DNA of 64,000 nt from Streptomyces sp. BK208 (GCF_004364245.1 NZ_SOAV01000002.1:124001-188000); one strand, 5' to 3'; shown: positions 1 through 9,196, counted from the first letter of the stretch. A program made the numbers and translations. Notes: a model not told the origin generated them from the sequence alone.

Positions 1-170
1 AGCAGCCCCAGGGCGAGGCCCGCGACGGCGATGAGGGCGATACCGGGCCCCGAACTCGTCTGCGACAGCAGCAGCATGGCGAGCGTCGAGAAGATCACGG
101 TGCACGAACCGTAGGCGAACTGTGCGGCAGTCGGACGGGGCATGGCCATCGTGTCCTCGGAAGACATCAT
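1..170 (-). CDS. Partial integral membrane protein (5' end only)
   Basis: The reverse strand opens with an ATG-ATG start and runs off the left edge of the window, so only about 56 residues are visible. After a short polar N-terminus the residues are strongly hydrophobic (a stretch with VIFSTLAMLLLS, then GIALIAVAGLALGLL), suggesting at least two membrane segments. An alternative in-frame ATG at 149 has a better upstream GAGGA than the first ATG. I do not recognise the family from this fragment. It is transcribed divergently from the secreted protease. Confidence 0.55.
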   Translation of the reverse strand, partial: MMSSEDTMAMPRPTAAQFAYGSCTVIFSTLAMLLLSQTSSGPGIALIAVAGLALGL

Positions 171-577
171 GGGGTGAGACGGGCTGTCGGCCTGGCTTTC
201 CGCCGGTCTCCGGGCGTTCCGCCAAGCGACTCTAACCCGCTGTGTGCCCGAGCGGAACCAGTACTAAGCACGACCTAACCGGCACGGCCGATGCACGGGG
301 GGCGCACGGATTCATGACGTCCGGGAAGTGGACGGTCCCGCGCGCCCGCCGGGTCCGACGGGGGCTCGCCGGAGCCGGCGAAGGTCACGATCCGGTGTCC
401 GCAAAGCGAACCGCGGCTCCGCATAGTGCAATTGTTCTGCTCAAGTCAAGGGGTGTCTTTTCCGATGAACCTCTAGTCAAATGTCGTCACTTGACTACAC
501 GCGTTGATCACGTGTGCGCGGACTTGCTCTGTCCTTGTCCCCCCTTCCGCGCGCGTGCACGCGGGGGAGGAACTCAA
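171..577. other. Intergenic region upstream of M6 protease
   Basis: About 400 bases between the divergent membrane-protein fragment and the protease. An open frame continues upstream of the protease start, but it has no ribosome site and its residues look non-coding. The stretch just before the gene is relatively AT-rich and holds an inverted repeat (474-497). Both divergent promoters must lie here; I did not identify clear -35/-10 pairs. Confidence 0.6.
474..497. promoter_or_regulatory. Inverted repeat TAGTCAA-N10-TTGACTA
   Basis: Perfect 7-bp arms (TAGTCAA and TTGACTA) separated by 10 bases, 80 bp before the protease start. A further TCAAGTCAA lies just upstream at about 441-449. The right arm contains TTGAC, a possible -35 hexamer, so the repeat could be an operator overlapping the promoter. 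The regulator is unknown. Confidence 0.4.
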
Positions 578-2929
578 GTGACCAGTAGATCCTGGACGTT
601 CAGAGCCGCAGCGACCACCGTCGCACTCGCCGCCGCCACCGCCACGCTGTCGGCGGCCGGCGTGGCGCAGGCGGACTCGCCCGCCCGGCCCGACGCCGTG
701 GACCGCCACGACCCGGCCCCGGAGAAGGGCACCGACTCGCACGACCTCAAGGGCCCGCTGAGCGAGACGCAGGCTGCCCAGCGCGAGGAAGCCCTCAACC
801 AGGTCATATCCGGCGAGAACTCGGTGAAGAAGAAGGACGGCTCCAACGTCGTCCAGCTCAAGAGCAAGAAGGGCGACGCCAAGTACGTCGAGCTGGGCCG
901 GGAGAAGACCGACAAGATCTTCACCATCCTGGTCGAGTTCGGCGACAAGGTCGACAGCCGCTACGGCGGCGACGCCGGCCCGCTGCACAACCAGATCGCC
1001 AAGCCGAACCGGAAGAAGGACAACTCCACGGCCTGGCAGGAGGACTACGGCCAGGAGCACTACCAGGACCTGTACTTCGGTTCCGGCAAGGGCGTCGACT
1101 CCGTCAAGACCTACTACGAGAAGCAGTCCTCCGGCCGCTACTCGGTCGACGGCGAGGTCTCCGACTGGGTCAAGGTCCCCTACAACGAGGCCCGCTACGG
1201 CAACAACGCCTGCGGCGACACCAACTGCCCGAGCGTGTGGAACGTCGTCAGCGACGGCCTGAACGCCTGGGTCGAGCAGCAGAAGGCGGCCGGCCGCACC
1301 GACGCCCAGATCAAGGCCGACGTGGCCCGCTTCGACGAGTGGGACCGCTACGACTTCGACGGCGACGGCAACTTCAACGAGCCCGACGGCTACATCGACC
1401 ACTTCCAGATCGTGCACGCCGGTGAGGACGAGTCCGCGGGCGGCGGCGTCCAGGGCACCGACGCGATCTGGGCGCACCGCTGGTACGCCTTCGGCACCGA
1501 CGCCGGCGCCACCGGCCCGTCGGAGAACAAGCTCGGCGGCGCGCAGATCGGCTCCACCGGTGTCTGGGTCGGCGACTACACCATCCAGCCGGAGAACGGC
1601 GGACTCGGCGTCTACGCCCACGAGTACGGCCACGACCTCGGTCTGCCGGACCACTACGACACGGCCGGCGGCGACAACTCCACCGGTTTCTGGACGCTGA
1701 TGTCGTCCGGTTCGTGGCTGGGCACCGGCCGCAACGAGATCGGCGACCTGCCCGGCGACATGAACGCCTGGGACAAGCTCCAGCTGGGCTGGCTGAACTA
1801 CGACACCGCCAAGGCGGGCGTCAACTCCTGGCACAAGCTGGGCGTGGCCGAGTACAACACCAAGCACAAGCAGGGTGTGGTCGTCGAGCTGCCGAAGAAG
1901 GCGGTCACCACGGAGATCGTCGCTCCCGCCGAGGGCAAGACCCAGTGGTGGAGCGGCAGCGGTGACGACCTCAAGAACACGCTGACCCGCAGCGTCGACC
2001 TCACCGGCAAGTCGTCCGCCTCCCTCACCCTGGACGGCTGGTACGACATCGAGGCCAACTACGACTACCTCTACACCGAGGTGTCCACCGACGGCGGCGC
2101 CAACTGGACCGCCCTGGACGGCACGTTCGACGGCCGCCCGATCGAGCGCGACGGCAGCGACAAGCCCGCCCTGAGCGCCACCGTCGACGCCTACGGCAAG
2201 CTCGTCTACCCGCTGGACGCCTACGCCGGCAAGAAGATCGACCTGCGCTTCCGCTACCAGACCGACGGCGGCGTGGCCCAGAAGGGCTTCGCGGCCGACG
2301 AGATCACGGTGACGGCCGACGGTGCGACCGTCTTCGCCGACAACGCCGAGACGGCCGACGACGCGTGGAAGGCCGTCGGCTTCACCCGCCAGGGCGCCTC
2401 GTTCACCAAGGACTACGCGCAGTACTACATCGCCGAGAACCGGCAGTACGTGTCGTACGACAAGACCCTGGAGACCGGCCCGTACAACTTCGGCTTCTCC
2501 GAGCGCCCGGACTGGGTCGAGCACTACGCGTACCAGAACGGCCTGCTGATCTGGAAGTGGGACACCTCCCAGGCGGACAACAACACCAGCGTCCACCCGG
2601 GCACCGGTCTCGTCCTGCCGGTCGACTCGCACCCGACCGCGCTGAAGTGGAAGGACGGCACGGTCATGCGCAACCGCATGCAGGCGTACGACTCGCCGTT
2701 CAGCCTCTACCGCACGGACGGCATGACGCTGCACAAGGCGGACGTCGCGAAGTACATCCCGGGCTCGAAGGGCGTCTCGGTCTTCAACGACCGCAAGAAC
2801 GACTACTACGACCCGGCGAACCCGACCGGCGGTGTCAAGATCACTGACACCAACACGAAGATCCAGATTCTGAAGGAGGCCAAGAACGGCTCGACGATCG
2901 AGCTCGAGGTTGGCCCCGCGGGCAGGTAA
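578..2929 (+). CDS. Secreted immune-inhibitor-A-type metalloprotease (peptidase M6)
   Basis: A secreted zinc protease of 783 aa. The GTG start is chosen because GGGGGAGGA lies 6-7 bases upstream and it is followed by a Sec-type signal peptide (basic SRSWTFR, an alanine-rich core, cleavage near AQADS). A pro-region of about 100 residues follows. The catalytic zinc motif HEYGHDLGLPDHYD begins near residue 348 and is followed by LMSSGSW, both as expected for family M6. The C-terminal half holds beta-rich ancillary domains. Immune-inhibitor-A-like proteases are common extracellular proteins in Streptomyces. The gene is monocistronic and ends in a strong hairpin. Confidence 0.93.
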   Translation: MTSRSWTFRAAATTVALAAATATLSAAGVAQADSPARPDAVDRHDPAPEKGTDSHDLKGPLSETQAAQREEALNQVISGENSVKKKDGSNVVQLKSKKGDAKYVELGREKTDKIFTILVEFGDKVDSRYGGDAGPLHNQIAKPNRKKDNSTAWQEDYGQEHYQDLYFGSGKGVDSVKTYYEKQSSGRYSVDGEVSDWVKVPYNEARYGNNACGDTNCPSVWNVVSDGLNAWVEQQKAAGRTDAQIKADVARFDEWDRYDFDGDGNFNEPDGYIDHFQIVHAGEDESAGGGVQGTDAIWAHRWYAFGTDAGATGPSENKLGGAQIGSTGVWVGDYTIQPENGGLGVYAHEYGHDLGLPDHYDTAGGDNSTGFWTLMSSGSWLGTGRNEIGDLPGDMNAWDKLQLGWLNYDTAKAGVNSWHKLGVAEYNTKHKQGVVVELPKKAVTTEIVAPAEGKTQWWSGSGDDLKNTLTRSVDLTGKSSASLTLDGWYDIEANYDYLYTEVSTDGGANWTALDGTFDGRPIERDGSDKPALSATVDAYGKLVYPLDAYAGKKIDLRFRYQTDGGVAQKGFAADEITVTADGATVFADNAETADDAWKAVGFTRQGASFTKDYAQYYIAENRQYVSYDKTLETGPYNFGFSERPDWVEHYAYQNGLLIWKWDTSQADNNTSVHPGTGLVLPVDSHPTALKWKDGTVMRNRMQAYDSPFSLYRTDGMTLHKADVAKYIPGSKGVSVFNDRKNDYYDPANPTGGVKITDTNTKIQILKEAKNGSTIELEVGPAGR

Positions 2930-2954
2930 ATAGCATCTGCCCAGGTCAGAGCAT

Positions 2955-2990
2955 GATCGGCGGCGACCCCCTGGCGGGTCGCCGCCGATC
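2955..2990 (+). terminator. Hairpin terminator after M6 protease
   Basis: Perfect 14-bp stem (GATCGGCGGCGACC pairing with GGTCGCCGCCGATC) with an 8-base loop, 25 bp after the stop codon. There is no long T-run, as is usual in Streptomyces. Confidence 0.8.
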
Positions 2991-3075
2991 CGTGTTTAGG
3001 TGCGTCCTGTGGTTCTCTTATTGACACCGGGCCCGCGGCCCGGACCGACCCAGGCTGACTCGGGGGTATGACCGC

Positions 3076-3420
3076 ATGGCCGCAGGAGGCTTCTGCAAGC
3101 TGCCGAACGGCACGGTGGTGGTGGCACTCAACCTGCCCAGCCCCGCCGGCCCGGAGGCCGGGGGCGTGCGTTTCCTCGTCCACGCCCACAACCGGGCGCG
3201 CGCCCTGACCAGGCTGCGCAACCTGGGGCTGCGCAGCGTCTACCTGCGGGGCAACGCGGCACCGCCCACCCCCGACGAGATCACCGCGGTCCTGCACCAC
3301 CCGGACGGCCTGATATGGCGTACGGCACCGGTGGCGGGCACCGTGGGCGGCCCCGACCTGGTCCAGGAGCTGTGGCACCCGATCCGGGCCCTGCTCGGGC
3401 GCCCGACCGCCCAGACGTAG
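3076..3420 (+). CDS. Conserved hypothetical protein, 114 aa
   Basis: A small soluble protein with good coding character and a CGGGGG ribosome site 9 bases before ATG. It has no signal peptide or membrane segment. The sequence alternates strands and helices (VVVALNLPSP, then RFLVHAHNRARALTRLRNLGLRSVYLRG), suggesting a compact alpha/beta fold. I do not recognise the function. It is convergent with pncA, with only 36 bp between the stop codons. Confidence 0.7.
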   Translation: MAAGGFCKLPNGTVVVALNLPSPAGPEAGGVRFLVHAHNRARALTRLRNLGLRSVYLRGNAAPPTPDEITAVLHHPDGLIWRTAPVAGTVGGPDLVQELWHPIRALLGRPTAQT

Positions 3421-3456
3421 CCCCAGCAGCCCGGCGGGAGCCGTGCTCTGCCCGGG

Positions 3457-4044
3457 CTACTGCACGACCGGCTTCCCGGACAGCTCCACGCCCGCCTGCC
3501 GCAGCTCCTCCAGCGCCCGCTCGGTGGTGCCCACGGCCACCCCGGCGGTCAGGTCGAGCAGCACCTGCGTGCGGAAGCCCTCCCGGGCGGCGTCCAGGGC
3601 GGTGGCCCGCACGCAGTGGTCGGTGGCGATGCCCACGACGTCGACCTCGTCGATCTGCCGGGACCGCAGCCACTCGGCGAGCCCCGTGCCGTTCTCGTCG
3701 GTGCCCTCGAAGCCGCTGTAGGCGGCCGAGTAGGCCCCCTTGTCGAAGACGGCGTCTATCGCGCCGGAGGCGACGGCGGGCGCGAAGTTCGGGTGGAAGC
3801 CGACCCCCTCGGTGCCGGCGACGCAGTGCGCGGGCCAGGAGTGGACGTAGTCCGGGTTGTCGGCGAAGTGGCCGCCGGGCGCGATGTGGTGGTCGCGGGT
3901 GGCCACCACGTGGCGGTAGCCGGCGGGCGCCTGCCCGATCAGCTCGGTGATGGCGGCGGCCACGTCGGCGCCGCCGGACACCGCGAGGCTGCCTCCCTCG
4001 CAGAAGTCGTTCTGCACGTCTACGACGATCAAGGCGCGGCGCAT
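3457..4044 (-). CDS. pncA: Nicotinamidase
   Basis: Hydrolyses nicotinamide to nicotinate and ammonia in the NAD salvage pathway, in the cytoplasm. At 195 aa it has normal length. The catalytic triad is visible: D9 in VVDVQNDF, K102 in FDKGAYS and C144 in TDHCVRAT. Metal-binding residues sit in TRDHHIAPGGHF (D51, H52/H53, H59). It lies 108 bp downstream of pncB on the same strand; PncA product is the PncB substrate, so the two form a two-step salvage unit. Confidence 0.95.
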   Translation of the reverse strand: MRRALIVVDVQNDFCEGGSLAVSGGADVAAAITELIGQAPAGYRHVVATRDHHIAPGGHFADNPDYVHSWPAHCVAGTEGVGFHPNFAPAVASGAIDAVFDKGAYSAAYSGFEGTDENGTGLAEWLRSRQIDEVDVVGIATDHCVRATALDAAREGFRTQVLLDLTAGVAVGTTERALEELRQAGVELSGKPVVQ

Positions 4045-4152
4045 GGTCGGGGTCCTTCGACTGGGTGGGCGGTGGGGTCGGCGCGGTACGGACGGGGCTG
4101 GTTCGTGCGGGTGGTACGGGGCTGATCCGGTCCTTGTGGCCCCGCACCAGGC

Positions 4153-5508
4153 TTAGCTACCCGAGCCCCCGTGCACGTACTCCGTCGGAATGACGGGTTC
4201 CCCTCGGGAGAGCTGGGTGGCGGACAGCGGAAGGTTGGCGCGGGCGGCCGCGTGCCGGTCCCGGGCGGCGTCCAGCGGCTCACGGGCGACGACCTCGCCG
4301 CCCTTGACCAGCTCGACCAGGAGCTGCCGGTCGGCGAGGGCCGCGGGCACCGGACCGGTACCGACCACCTCGGCCTCGGCGTACCCGTGCGCGTCCAGGC
4401 GCCGCGCGGCCCACTTGCGGCCGCCGACCGAGGTCTTGCCCCCGCTGGACTTCTTGGCCACCGGCACCAGCGGCGCCGCGGCGTCGTCGGGGCGGCCGGA
4501 TCCGGCACGGGCGACCAGCTTGTAGACCATCGAGGCCGTCGGGTGCCCCGAGCCGGTCACCAGCTGGGTGCCGACGCCGTACGCGTCCACCGGCGCCGCC
4601 GCCAGCGAGGCGATCGCGTACTCGTCCAGGTCCGAGGTCACGACGATCTTCGTGTCGGTGGCGCCCAGCTCGTCCAGCTGCTGGCGCACCCGGTGGGCGA
4701 CCAGCAGCAGGTCGCCGGAGTCGATGCGCACCGCGCCCAGCTCGGGCCCGGCGACCTCCACTGCGGTACGGACGGCCTCGGCGACGTCGTAGGTGTCCAC
4801 CAGCAGCGTCGTGTCCCGGCCCAGTGCGTCCACCTGGGCGCGGAAGGCGTCCCGCTCGTCGTCGTGCAGCAGGGTGAAGGCGTGGGCGGAGGTGCCGACG
4901 GTGGGGATGTTGTAGCGGAAGCCCGCGGCCAGGTCGGAGGTGGTGGCGAAGCCGCCGACGTAGGCCGAGCGGGCCGCGGCGACGGCGGCCAGCTCGTGGG
5001 TGCGGCGGGCGCCCATCTCGATCAGCGGCCGGTCACCGGCGGCCGACGACATGCGGGAGGCGGCGGCCGCGATCGCCGAGTCGTGGTTGAGGATGGACAG
5101 GATCACCGTCTCCAGCAGCACGCACTCGCCGAAAGTGCCCTCCACCCGCATGATCGGGGACCCGGGGAAGTACACCTCGCCCTCGGGGTAGCCCCAGATG
5201 TCCCCGCTGAAGCGGTACTGGGCCAGATAGTCCAGCGTCTCCCCGTCGACGATGTCCTTCTCGCGCAGGAAGCGCAGGACGTCCGCGTCGAAGCGGAAGT
5301 TCTCCACCGCGTCCAGCACCCGCCCGGTGCCCGCGACGACGCCGTAGCGCCGCCCGTCGGGCAGCCGCCTGGTGAAGACCTCGAACACGCTGCGCCGCCC
5401 GGCCGTACCGGCTTTCAGCGCTGCCCGCAGCATGGTCAGCTCGTACTGGTCCGTGAAGAGTGCCGTCGAGGGGACGTCCACCGGCAGCCCAAGGTCCGCT
5501 GTGTTCAT
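4153..5508 (-). CDS. pncB: Nicotinate phosphoribosyltransferase
   Basis: Converts nicotinate and PRPP to nicotinate mononucleotide. The 451-aa protein starts at ATG with [20 protein letters not shown]; the FTDQYELTM motif near the N-terminus and IDSGDLL in the middle are typical of the family. A TACGAT -10-like hexamer ends 6 bases before the ATG and no Shine-Dalgarno sequence is seen, so the transcript is probably leaderless. A long in-frame extension upstream reads through the divergent clpS gene and is not real. It is followed by pncA. Confidence 0.95.
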   Translation of the reverse strand: MNTADLGLPVDVPSTALFTDQYELTMLRAALKAGTAGRRSVFEVFTRRLPDGRRYGVVAGTGRVLDAVENFRFDADVLRFLREKDIVDGETLDYLAQYRFSGDIWGYPEGEVYFPGSPIMRVEGTFGECVLLETVILSILNHDSAIAAAASRMSSAAGDRPLIEMGARRTHELAAVAAARSAYVGGFATTSDLAAGFRYNIPTVGTSAHAFTLLHDDERDAFRAQVDALGRDTTLLVDTYDVAEAVRTAVEVAGPELGAVRIDSGDLLLVAHRVRQQLDELGATDTKIVVTSDLDEYAIASLAAAPVDAYGVGTQLVTGSGHPTASMVYKLVARAGSGRPDDAAAPLVPVAKKSSGGKTSVGGRKWAARRLDAHGYAEAEVVGTGPVPAALADRQLLVELVKGGEVVAREPLDAARDRHAAARANLPLSATQLSRGEPVIPTEYVHGGSGS

Positions 5509-5616
5509 ACGAGGATCGTACCCCCATTTCGTCACTCTGACGATTTCGATGTCCGCCCGGTCCGCGTGGCCCCCGCCACAGGCCCGTTTGTGCGGGCGCC
5601 CCCCTGGAGTGGCAGC

Positions 5617-5934
5617 ATGGGCCATGTGACGGCAGCCGCACCCATGGAGATCGAGAAGACCGAGTCGGCGGAGGAGGTCTTCGCCGTACCCGAACCCGAC
5701 GTGCCCTGGGTGACGATCGTGCACAACGATCCCGTCAACCTCATGAGCTACGTGACCTACGTCTTCCAGACGTACTTCGGCTACTCGAAGGACAAGGCCA
5801 CCAAGCTCATGATGGACGTCCACCACAAGGGCCGGGCGGTCGTCTCCAGCGGCAGCCGGGAGGAGATGGAACGGGACGTACAGGCCATGCACGGCTACGG
5901 CCTGTGGGCCACCCTCCAGCAGGACCGGAAATGA
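5617..5934 (+). CDS. clpS: ATP-dependent Clp protease adaptor ClpS
   Basis: The N-recognin adaptor that delivers N-degron substrates to the ClpA/ClpC-ClpP protease. The protein has 105 aa with a disordered N-terminal extension of about 35 residues. The core [16 protein letters not shown] carries the conserved NDP motif that binds the N-terminal residue, and VHHKGRAVV follows in the second half. The ATG start has GGAG 7 bases upstream; an in-frame GTG three codons later is the alternative. It is divergent from pncB and 41 bp before the DUF2017 gene, an arrangement typical of actinobacteria. Confidence 0.93.
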   Translation: MGHVTAAAPMEIEKTESAEEVFAVPEPDVPWVTIVHNDPVNLMSYVTYVFQTYFGYSKDKATKLMMDVHHKGRAVVSSGSREEMERDVQAMHGYGLWATLQQDRK

Positions 5935-5975
5935 CCCACGCCCGCCCGCAGGACGGAAGCAGCTGAATCGCCTTC

Positions 5976-6584
5976 ATGCCCGGACAATTCGAACCGCTCC
6001 CCGGCGGCGGCGCGGCCGTCGCGCTCGACGACGTCGAGATCTCCATCATCCGCTCCCTGGCCGTGCAGCTCCTGGAGCTGATCGGACCGGGCCCGGCCGA
6101 GGGCGCCTCCGACGACCCGCTGGCCGAGCTGTTCGCCGAGGGCCCCAGCGAGCCGCCCTCCGACCCGGTGCTGCGCCGCCTGTTCCCGGACGCCTACGGC
6201 GACCCCGAGGGCACCCCGCAGGCCCAGGAGGCCGAGGAGCAGCGGGCGCACTCCGCCGAGTTCCGCCGCTACACCGAGAACGACCTGCGGGCCGGCAAGC
6301 GGGAGAGCGCCCTCGCGGTGATCCGCGGCCTGGACGCGGTGGCCGCACAGTCCGCAGGCGAGGACGGGGCGGTGCTGAAGCTGTCGGCTGACGAGTCCCG
6401 GCAGTGGCTCGGCGCCCTCAACGACCTGCGCCTGGCGATCGGCTCCCGCCTGGAGATCGCCGACGAGGACGACACCGACCTGCTCTACCGGCTCCCGGAC
6501 GAGGACCCGCGCAAGCCCATGGTGATGGCCTACCTGTGGCTCGGCGGGCTCCAGGAGTCGCTCGTCGCGACGCTCATGGCCTGA
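5976..6584 (+). CDS. DUF2017 family protein
   Basis: A 202-aa cytoplasmic protein of the actinobacterial DUF2017 family, which is regularly found next to clpS. The sequence is acidic and mainly helical, starting MPGQFEPLPGGGAAVALDD and ending in LWLGGLQESLVATLMA. Its molecular function is not established; conserved linkage suggests a role in Clp-dependent proteolysis or regulation (inference). It is probably cotranscribed with clpS. Confidence 0.85.
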   Translation: MPGQFEPLPGGGAAVALDDVEISIIRSLAVQLLELIGPGPAEGASDDPLAELFAEGPSEPPSDPVLRRLFPDAYGDPEGTPQAQEAEEQRAHSAEFRRYTENDLRAGKRESALAVIRGLDAVAAQSAGEDGAVLKLSADESRQWLGALNDLRLAIGSRLEIADEDDTDLLYRLPDEDPRKPMVMAYLWLGGLQESLVATLMA

Positions 6585-6624
6585 CGGCCGCGCCGGTGCG
6601 CGCCCGCGGTCCGGGCGCGGCCGT
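6584..6624 (+). terminator. Hairpin terminator after DUF2017 gene
   Basis: An 11-bp GC stem (ACGGCCGCGCC pairing with GGCGCGGCCGT) with a 19-base loop directly after the stop codon. The loop is long, so this is only a probable terminator of the clpS operon. Confidence 0.45.
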
Positions 6625-6977
6625 GCGGGTGCGCGGCCGTGTCCCGAGCGGGACCGGCCGGCCACGTTCCGTGTCCGCTCAGCGGAGCCTCAAATCCGGA
6701 TAACGATCCCGTCAAAGCTGTGCCCTTTTTGCTCCATCGGTGCGTGTTTTGTCCGCTTCTCCCTGTGTGACACGTCACAATCCGCCCCTGTGATCAGCGT
6801 CGCGGTCGTGGTAAATCTTCACGACCGCCCGGCGAACACCACCCGAATGTTCGGCCGGGTGCGCCACCGAGCCGGCAGACCGCCGGCCAGGCACCGAGCG
6901 GGATGTGAGGCCCGCTCAGCTCCATCATCCGGGGGGATCGAGACCCGATCCGAGGCCGAGAGAAGGTCCGGGTCGGC
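6625..6977. other. Long leader and promoter region of amino-acid permease
   Basis: About 350 bases without a gene. It contains a Crp-like palindrome (6765-6778) and a GC-poor patch around 6700-6790 likely to hold the permease promoter, which implies an untranslated leader of up to about 200 bases. I found no riboswitch class I recognise. Confidence 0.5.
6765..6778. promoter_or_regulatory. Candidate Crp-binding site
   Basis: GTGTGACACGTCAC fits the GTG-N6-GNCAC pattern described for Streptomyces Crp and forms a near-palindrome TGTGAC-AC-GTCACA. It lies about 200 bp before the permease start. Binding is inferred from sequence only. Confidence 0.45.
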
Positions 6978-8426
6978 ATGGAGAAAGGCGCACCACACAT
7001 GACCTCTGCGCAGGTCGACACGGACAAGGCCCCCGAGGAGGGCTACGAGCGCGGTCTCAACAGCCGCCAGGTCCAGATGATCGCGATCGGCGGCGCCATC
7101 GGCGTCGGTCTCTTCCTGGGCGCCGGGGCCAACATCGCCAAGGCCGGCCCCAGCATCATCCTCATGTACGCCCTCGCGGGTGTGATCATCTTCTTCATCA
7201 TGCGGGCGCTCGGCGAGCTGCTCCTCTACCGACCCGTCTCCGGCTCCTTCGCCGAGTACTCACGCGAATTCCTGGGCCCCTTCTTCGGTTACTTCACCGG
7301 CTGGACGTACTGGCTGATGTGGGTGGTCACCGGCATGGCGGAACTCACCGCCGCCGCGATCTACATCCACTACTGGTTCCCGGGCATCCCGCAATGGGTC
7401 TCCGCCCTGGTCTTCCTGGTCCTGCTGTTCGTGGCCAACCTGATCTCGGTGAAGCTCTTCGGCGAGATCGAGTTCTGGTTCTCGATGGTCAAGGTCACCG
7501 CCATCATCGGCATGATCGTCATCGGCATCGGCGTCCTCACCTTGGGCTTCAGCCAGGCCGGCGACACCGCCGCCGTCTCCAACCTGTGGGAGTTCGACGG
7601 CTTCTTCCCCAAGGGCATCGGCTCGTCCCTGATGACCCTCCAGGGCGTCATGTTCGCCTACCTCGCCGTCGAGCTGGTCGGCGTCACCGCCGGCGAGTCC
7701 GAGAACCCGGAGAAGACGCTCCCCAAGGCGATCAACACCCTGCCCTGGCGGATCGCCCTCTTCTACGTCGGCGCCCTCACCGTCATCCTGGCGGTGGTCA
7801 AGTGGACCGAGTTCGCCGAGGGGGTCAGCCCCTTCGTGAAGGCCTTCTCGGTCATCGGCATCCCGGCCGGCGCCGGCATCGTCAACTTCGTCGTGCTCAC
7901 CGCCGCCCTGTCCTCCTGCAACTCCGGCATGTACTCCACCGGCCGCATGCTGCGCACCCTCGCGGACAACGGCGAGGCCCCCAGGGTCTTCAACAAGCTG
8001 TCCTCGACGAAGACCCCGGCCATCGGCATCGCCGTCTCGGTCGTCTTCATGGCCATCGGCGTGGTCCTGAACTACCTCGTCCCCGAGAAGGCGTTCGGCT
8101 ACGTCACCTCCGTCGCCACCGCCGCCGGCATCTGGACCTGGCTGATGATCCTGGTCAGCCACGTCATGTACCGCCGCAAGGTGGTCGCGGGCCGGCTGCC
8201 CGCCTCCTCCTTCCCGGCGCCGGGCGGGTCGGTGTGCTCCTACATCGCCATCGCCTTCCTGCTCTTCGTCACCTGCCTGATCGCCTACGACGCCGACGCC
8301 CGCGTCTGCCTCTACGTGATGGCCGGCTGGGCCGCCGCCCTCGGCATCGGCTGGGCGGTGCTCAAGAGCCGCAACCCGCAGATCACCGAGCGGCCCGGCG
8401 AGCCGGAGCTCGAGAAGATCGGCTGA
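6978..8426 (+). CDS. Amino-acid permease (APC superfamily)
   Basis: A 482-aa integral membrane transporter with about 12 hydrophobic helices. The N-terminal segment GLNSRQVQMIAIGGAIGVGLF is the hallmark first helix of the AAT subfamily (GabP, CycA, LysP and AnsP relatives), which imports amino acids with protons. GVTAGESENPEKTLPKAI after helix 6 is also typical. The substrate cannot be told from the sequence. The start is either this ATG or the one seven codons later; both have mediocre purine-rich sites upstream. Monocistronic. Confidence 0.9.
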   Translation: MEKGAPHMTSAQVDTDKAPEEGYERGLNSRQVQMIAIGGAIGVGLFLGAGANIAKAGPSIILMYALAGVIIFFIMRALGELLLYRPVSGSFAEYSREFLGPFFGYFTGWTYWLMWVVTGMAELTAAAIYIHYWFPGIPQWVSALVFLVLLFVANLISVKLFGEIEFWFSMVKVTAIIGMIVIGIGVLTLGFSQAGDTAAVSNLWEFDGFFPKGIGSSLMTLQGVMFAYLAVELVGVTAGESENPEKTLPKAINTLPWRIALFYVGALTVILAVVKWTEFAEGVSPFVKAFSVIGIPAGAGIVNFVVLTAALSSCNSGMYSTGRMLRTLADNGEAPRVFNKLSSTKTPAIGIAVSVVFMAIGVVLNYLVPEKAFGYVTSVATAAGIWTWLMILVSHVMYRRKVVAGRLPASSFPAPGGSVCSYIAIAFLLFVTCLIAYDADARVCLYVMAGWAAALGIGWAVLKSRNPQITERPGEPELEKIG

Positions 8427-8540
8427 CGCACCGACCGCCGCGCGGACCGGCTGACCAGCGCCTTCGCGCGCATCCAGGACATCCGGCCACCCGGGGACGC
8501 TCGTGGCGTCCCCACGGCCACCGCTCAGGATGTCCGGCAT

Positions 8541-8581
8541 ACGGGCCCTTGCGTACCACCCACCGGTACGCAAGGGCCCGT
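8541..8581 (+). terminator. Strong hairpin between permease and mec
   Basis: A perfect 17-bp stem (ACGGGCCCTTGCGTACC and its complement) with a 7-base loop, ending 18 bp before the start of the JAMM protease gene. It most likely ends the permease transcript and insulates the next promoter. Confidence 0.75.
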
Positions 8582-8598
8582 CTGCTTATCCTGGCCGC

Positions 8599-9021
8599 AT
8601 GCTGACCATCTCCCAGGCCCTGTACGACCAGATCGTCGCCCACGCGCGCGAGGACCACCCCGACGAGGCGTGCGGCGTGGTGGCCGGCCCCGTCGGCGAG
8701 GGACGGCCCGAGCGGTTCATCCCCATGCTCAACGCCGCCCGCTCGCCCACCTTCTACGAGTTCGACTCGCAGGACCTCCTCAAGCTCTACCGCGAGATGG
8801 ACGACCGCGACGAGGAGCCGGTGGTCATCTACCACTCCCACACCGCGACCGAGGCCCACCCCTCCCGCACCGACATCACCTACGCCAACGAGCCCGGCGC
8901 CCACTACGTCCTCGTCTCCACCGCGGACACCGACGGCGTCGGCGAGTTCCAGTTCCGCTCGTTCCGCATCGTGGAGGGTGAGGTCACGGAGGAGGAGGTC
9001 AAGGTCGTCGAAACCTACTGA
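8599..9021 (+). CDS. mec: JAMM/MPN-domain metalloprotease of the CysO cysteine pathway
   Basis: A zinc peptidase of 140 aa related to mycobacterial Mec, which releases cysteine from the CysO-cysteine adduct. The JAMM signature is complete: E23 in DEACGVVAG, then H79 and H81 in YHSHTATEAHPSRTD with S89 and D92. A TATCCT -10-like hexamer lies 5 bases before ATG and there is no Shine-Dalgarno site, indicating a leaderless message. It is followed by a leader peptide gene, cysO and cysM, the same gene set as the M. tuberculosis mec-cysO-cysM locus. It could also trim the C-terminus of CysO (see cysO). Confidence 0.92.
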   Translation: MLTISQALYDQIVAHAREDHPDEACGVVAGPVGEGRPERFIPMLNAARSPTFYEFDSQDLLKLYREMDDRDEEPVVIYHSHTATEAHPSRTDITYANEPGAHYVLVSTADTDGVGEFQFRSFRIVEGEVTEEEVKVVETY

Positions 9022-9088
9022 TCCCAGTGGGTGGACGAAAAGGGTCCATCAGGTGAGATCACACTCCGGAAGCCGGACCGGGAATCGA

Positions 9089-9094
9089 TACGAT
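9089..9094 (+). promoter_or_regulatory. -10 element for cysO leader transcript
   Basis: TACGAT ends 6 bases before the ATG of the small leader ORF, the spacing expected if transcription begins at or next to that ATG. No convincing -35 hexamer was found. Confidence 0.4.
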
Positions 9095-9100
9095 GAGCCC

Positions 9101-9196
9101 ATGGTTCTTCTCGACGTGAGCGACAAGGCGCCGGGCACGCTGCTCGTGGCGCGGCTGCACGTCGACCTGTGCAGGCTGAAAAGCGCCATCTGTTGA
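9101..9196 (+). CDS. Cysteine leader peptide (putative attenuator)
   Basis: A 31-aa ORF ending ARLHVDLCRLKSAIC. The HVDLCR..SAIC ending matches the family of very short actinobacterial peptides annotated as putative leader peptides upstream of sulfur-assimilation genes. Cysteine-responsive attenuation through such Cys-containing leaders has been reported in mycobacteria. Here the codons for Cys24 (TGC) and Cys31 (TGT, directly before the TGA stop) would sense charged tRNA-Cys. The gene starts right at a likely transcription start and sits 99 bp before cysO, with GC-rich self-complementary sequence between. Confidence 0.72.
   Translation: MVLLDVSDKAPGTLLVARLHVDLCRLKSAIC

Noticed and set aside
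242..577. N-terminal extension of the M6 protease frame
   Set aside because: No ribosome site and non-coding composition; GTG 578 has a strong Shine-Dalgarno sequence and a signal peptide follows directly.
473..2734. Long reverse-strand open frame opposite the protease
   Set aside because: Antisense frame created by GC codon bias; residue composition is Val/Arg/Gly/Leu-rich with no domain.
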